From assembly GCA_007116765.1 (NCBI GenBank), contig SKHV01000497.1, positions 1 through 8,272 on the forward strand: 8,272 nt of DNA, written 5' to 3'. A program made the position numbers and the translations under genes. This DNA comes from Prolixibacteraceae bacterium. Lineage in GTDB: Bacteria > Bacteroidota > Bacteroidia > Bacteroidales > Prolixibacteraceae. This document shows positions 6,983 through 8,272 of this stretch, in pieces; the first letter of the stretch is position 1; each line of letters opens with the position of its first letter. A model generated the notes under the pieces. The model worked only from the letters and a program-made list of their open reading frames with translations. It was not told the origin of the DNA and did not search any database.

Positions 6983-7089
6983 CAATGTCGTTTAGTTAAG
7001 CTTTGTGTTCCTTTATGCATTAGTGTCTTCTTTGTGGCTAAAGTCACGAAGACAGCAATCGCACAAAAAATTCTTAACTAAACGACAAT
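6983..7089. mobile_element. Probable 107-bp MITE with IS4-like ends
   Basis: TGTCGTTTAGTTAAG (6986-7000) and its exact reverse complement (7073-7087) form 15-bp perfect terminal inverted repeats. Pairing continues inward with TTTGTG (7002-7007) and CACAAA (7062-7067), and with TGTCTTC (7024-7030) and GAAGACA (7049-7055), so the whole element can fold into one long hairpin. No transposase fits in 107 bp, so movement would need an enzyme supplied elsewhere. The left end CAATGTCGTTTAGTTAAG resembles the end of E. coli IS4 as I remember it (AATGCCGATCAGTTAAG). The exact 11-bp duplications on both sides support past transposition. Confidence 0.72.
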
Positions 7090-7100
7090 ACATTTTATAT
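7090..7100. repeat. 11-bp flanking direct repeat, right
   Basis: This is an exact second copy of ACATTTTATAT from 6972-6982, read as the right half of a target-site duplication around the MITE. Confidence 0.7.
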
Positions 7101-7124
7101 TGAAATTTTTGGCTTAGGTTTCTC

Positions 7125-7150
7125 ACATTTCAAGCGGCAAGCTTAAATGT
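7125..7150 (+). terminator. Hairpin, possible terminator of the upstream operon
   Basis: ACATTT-c-AAGC (7125-7135) pairs with GCTTAAATGT (7141-7150) around a GGCAA loop, giving ten pairs with one bulged C. The tract that follows is AT-rich but not a clean T run, so terminator function is only possible. If the MITE inserted after the operon end, this hairpin would once have sat about 50-60 nt after the stop codon at 6956. Confidence 0.3.
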
Positions 7151-7168
7151 ATATTTCATTATATTTTT

Positions 7169-7194
7169 CCATATTACACATGGTGTAATCATGG
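7169..7194. promoter_or_regulatory. Long palindrome ATTACAC-ATG-GTGTAAT
   Basis: ATTACAC (7173-7179) and GTGTAAT (7183-7189) form a perfect 7-3-7 palindrome. CCAT (7169-7172) and ATGG (7191-7194) extend it to eleven pairs with one bulged C. There is no T run behind it. It lies about 150 nt before the probable -7 box of the next gene, so it is either a distant operator, part of another repeat, or an RNA hairpin. Confidence 0.4.
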
Positions 7195-7343
7195 AATTGT
7201 TCACATTGATATGTATACTATACCACTTTTCACAAAACACATAAAGACATAGACACCCCTCATATATCACAAGCATTTTTTAATTTTTTAGACTTATCAA
7301 TCATCTTTACTTATTTTTTTAGGGGGTTGTTTCATTTTTTATA

Positions 7344-7351
7344 TACTTTTG
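7344..7351 (+). promoter_or_regulatory. Promoter -7 box of the amidotransferase gene
   Basis: TACTTTTG matches TAnnTTTG and sits 41 nt before the ATG at 7393. No TTTG is found at the -33 spacing. The same eight bases form the -7 box at 8181-8188. Transcription starting near 7357 supports the 7393 start over the earlier in-frame ATG-type start at 7327. Confidence 0.45.
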
Positions 7352-7392
7352 CAGAACAAGACTATATAAAAACACACTTAACAACAATAATC

Positions 7393-8088
7393 ATGAGAAA
7401 CATTCTAATCATTAAATGTGGCGATACCTATTCCGATATAAAAGAAGAATTGGGAAGTTTTGACGATTGGGTGATAGAACAAACCAACCTGCCCGAAAAT
7501 GTATTCAAAATTTTCGATCTCGAAAAAGGTGACAAATTGAGACATCCTGGTGAATACATTGCCGCGATCATTACCGGCTCGCATGCCAATGTTGATGAAA
7601 AACATGCATGGATCAAGCATCTTGAAGATTGGATAATTACTGCACAATATACCAATACACACTTGCTGGGTATATGCTTTGGACATCAAATTTTAGCAAA
7701 GGCACTTGGAGGCACAGTGGAGAAAAATCCAAATGGATTAAACATAGGCATGAAAAATATTGAACTGAGCAAAGAAGGAAAACAAGATTTGCTTTTCAAA
7801 AACACACCACATAACTCACAAAACTACTTTTTACACAACTACCGAGTTATCAATGCACCACTCAATGCAAGCATTTTGGCATCAAACAACCAGGGAGGAA
7901 TAGAATGCTTCAAAGTAGGAAAAAGCTACGGAGTTCAATTTCACCCTGAATTCACCTCTGACATTCTCAATTACTATATTGATCAATTTAAAGAAGACGG
8001 CACCTTAAGCAAGGGGGATAAAATCAAAATAAAAACGATAAAACAGAATTTAATATCCGATTTTCTCGACATTTCGTTAAAATTTTGA
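7393..8088 (+). CDS. Stand-alone class I glutamine amidotransferase
   Basis: This 231-residue cytoplasmic protein has the class I glutamine amidotransferase fold, related to the glutaminase domain of GMP synthase. It would release ammonia from glutamine or act on a gamma-glutamyl amide. The catalytic triad is visible: nucleophile C95 in LGICFGHQILAKALGG, and H184 and E186 in GVQFHPEF. TGS at 61-63 fits the oxyanion loop. No synthetase domain is attached and no partner gene adjoins, so it may be a free-standing YfeJ-like enzyme of unknown substrate or a gamma-glutamyl hydrolase. The frame is open from 7327, but the conserved fold begins at MRNILIIKCG and the -7 box at 7344-7351 lies inside the longer frame, so I start at 7393. 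The leader is A-rich with no Shine-Dalgarno sequence. The gene appears more AT-rich than mtaB. Confidence 0.85.
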   Translation: MRNILIIKCGDTYSDIKEELGSFDDWVIEQTNLPENVFKIFDLEKGDKLRHPGEYIAAIITGSHANVDEKHAWIKHLEDWIITAQYTNTHLLGICFGHQILAKALGGTVEKNPNGLNIGMKNIELSKEGKQDLLFKNTPHNSQNYFLHNYRVINAPLNASILASNNQGGIECFKVGKSYGVQFHPEFTSDILNYYIDQFKEDGTLSKGDKIKIKTIKQNLISDFLDISLKF

Positions 8089-8104
8089 GTTTTTTGTGAA
8101 CTAA

Positions 8105-8127
8105 TTGTTAAAAACAACTGTTTTTTT
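8105..8127 (+). terminator. Weak intrinsic terminator after the amidotransferase
   Basis: TTGTT (8105-8109) and AACAA (8113-8117) form a short AT-rich stem with an AAA loop, followed after CTG by seven T at 8121-8127. The position 17 nt past the stop codon fits a terminator; the stem is weak. Confidence 0.4.
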
Positions 8128-8158
8128 GATTATTCTATCACAAAATATATCTTTTTAC

Positions 8159-8188
8159 TTTGTTTTTCCATTTTATAGCATACTTTTG
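8159..8188 (+). promoter_or_regulatory. Promoter TTTG-N18-TACTTTTG
   Basis: TTTG (8159-8162) and TACTTTTG (8181-8188) are separated by 18 bp, the best two-box match to the Bacteroidota promoter in this window. Transcription would begin near 8194 and read into the partial gene at the right edge. Confidence 0.6.
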
Positions 8189-8225
8189 AAACCAAATACA
8201 ATTATTTTATAGATTTTTTCTCCTT

Positions 8226-8272
8226 ATGGAGCATTTAAGAATCTTTATGACAAAACAAAATAATGTAAATAA
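8226..8272 (+). CDS. Start of a further gene, cut by the window edge
   Basis: Downstream of the promoter at 8159-8188 an ATG at 8226 opens a frame to the window end, reading MEHLRIFMTKQNNVN. A second in-frame ATG at 8247 (MTKQNNVN) is an equally plausible start. CTCC (8220-8223) and GGAG (8228-8231) can pair around the first ATG. The product cannot be identified from so few residues, and the frame might not be a gene. Confidence 0.4.
   Translation, partial: MEHLRIFMTKQNNVN

Larger units (their letters stand above)
6957..7392. other. 436-bp intergenic region
   Basis: This AT-rich spacer separates the CotH operon from the amidotransferase gene. From left to right it holds an 11-bp direct repeat, a 107-bp palindromic insertion, the second 11-bp repeat, a bulged 10-bp hairpin (7125-7150), a long palindrome (7169-7194) and a TAnnTTTG box (7344-7351). 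I see no open frame of coding character in it. Confidence 0.6.

Noticed and set aside
7232..7257. Second MITE remnant (CACAAAACACATAAAGACA-like)
   Set aside because: The resemblance to the MITE interior is low-complexity A/C-rich sequence without inverted ends or flanking duplications.
1..8272. CRISPR array, tRNA, rRNA or known riboswitch
   Set aside because: There are no regularly spaced repeats, no cloverleaf with a TTC-type T arm, and no recognisable riboswitch core in the spacers.

Overview
The window looks like chromosomal DNA of a member of the Bacteroidota. The large secreted protein ends in a type IX secretion (T9SS) type A sorting domain. Several leaders carry the Bacteroidota -7 box TAnnTTTG, start codons lack clear Shine-Dalgarno sequences, and the spacers are very AT-rich. 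All recognisable genes are on the + strand.

Layout. Positions 1-717 hold no recognisable gene. This stretch is a patchwork of repeats: two 78-bp imperfect direct copies of a stem-forming element (119-196 and 510-587), two near-identical 23-bp copies containing an inverted repeat TTTAGA-N5-TCTAAA (79-101 and 666-688), two short GC-rich hairpins between the large repeats, and two tandem TAnnTTTG boxes in front of the first gene. Next come mtaB, a tRNA methylthiotransferase (718-2028); a 1179-residue exported CotH-kinase/lamin-tail protein (2154-5693); an inositol-monophosphatase-family phosphatase (5706-6503); and a 149-residue protein I do not recognise (6507-6956). The last three are packed with gaps of 12 and 3 nt and are probably co-transcribed. 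mtaB lies about 125 nt upstream and may or may not belong to the same unit.

Positions 6957-7392 are non-coding. They hold a 107-bp palindromic insertion with IS4-like ends and 11-bp flanking duplications (a probable MITE), followed by two hairpin or palindrome structures. A stand-alone class I glutamine amidotransferase with its own TAnnTTTG box follows (7393-8088), then a weak terminator. The window ends with a well-formed promoter and the first few codons of a further gene.

Functionally the genes are mixed: tRNA modification, a surface or secreted putative protein kinase, phosphate-ester hydrolysis, and amide-nitrogen transfer or hydrolysis. I see no defence system, CRISPR array, phage module or biosynthetic cluster, and the genes do not form an obvious new system. 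The unusual content is in the non-coding DNA: the paired structured repeat with one compensatory base-pair change, the small IS4-like MITE, and the duplicated operator-like box over the mtaB promoter.
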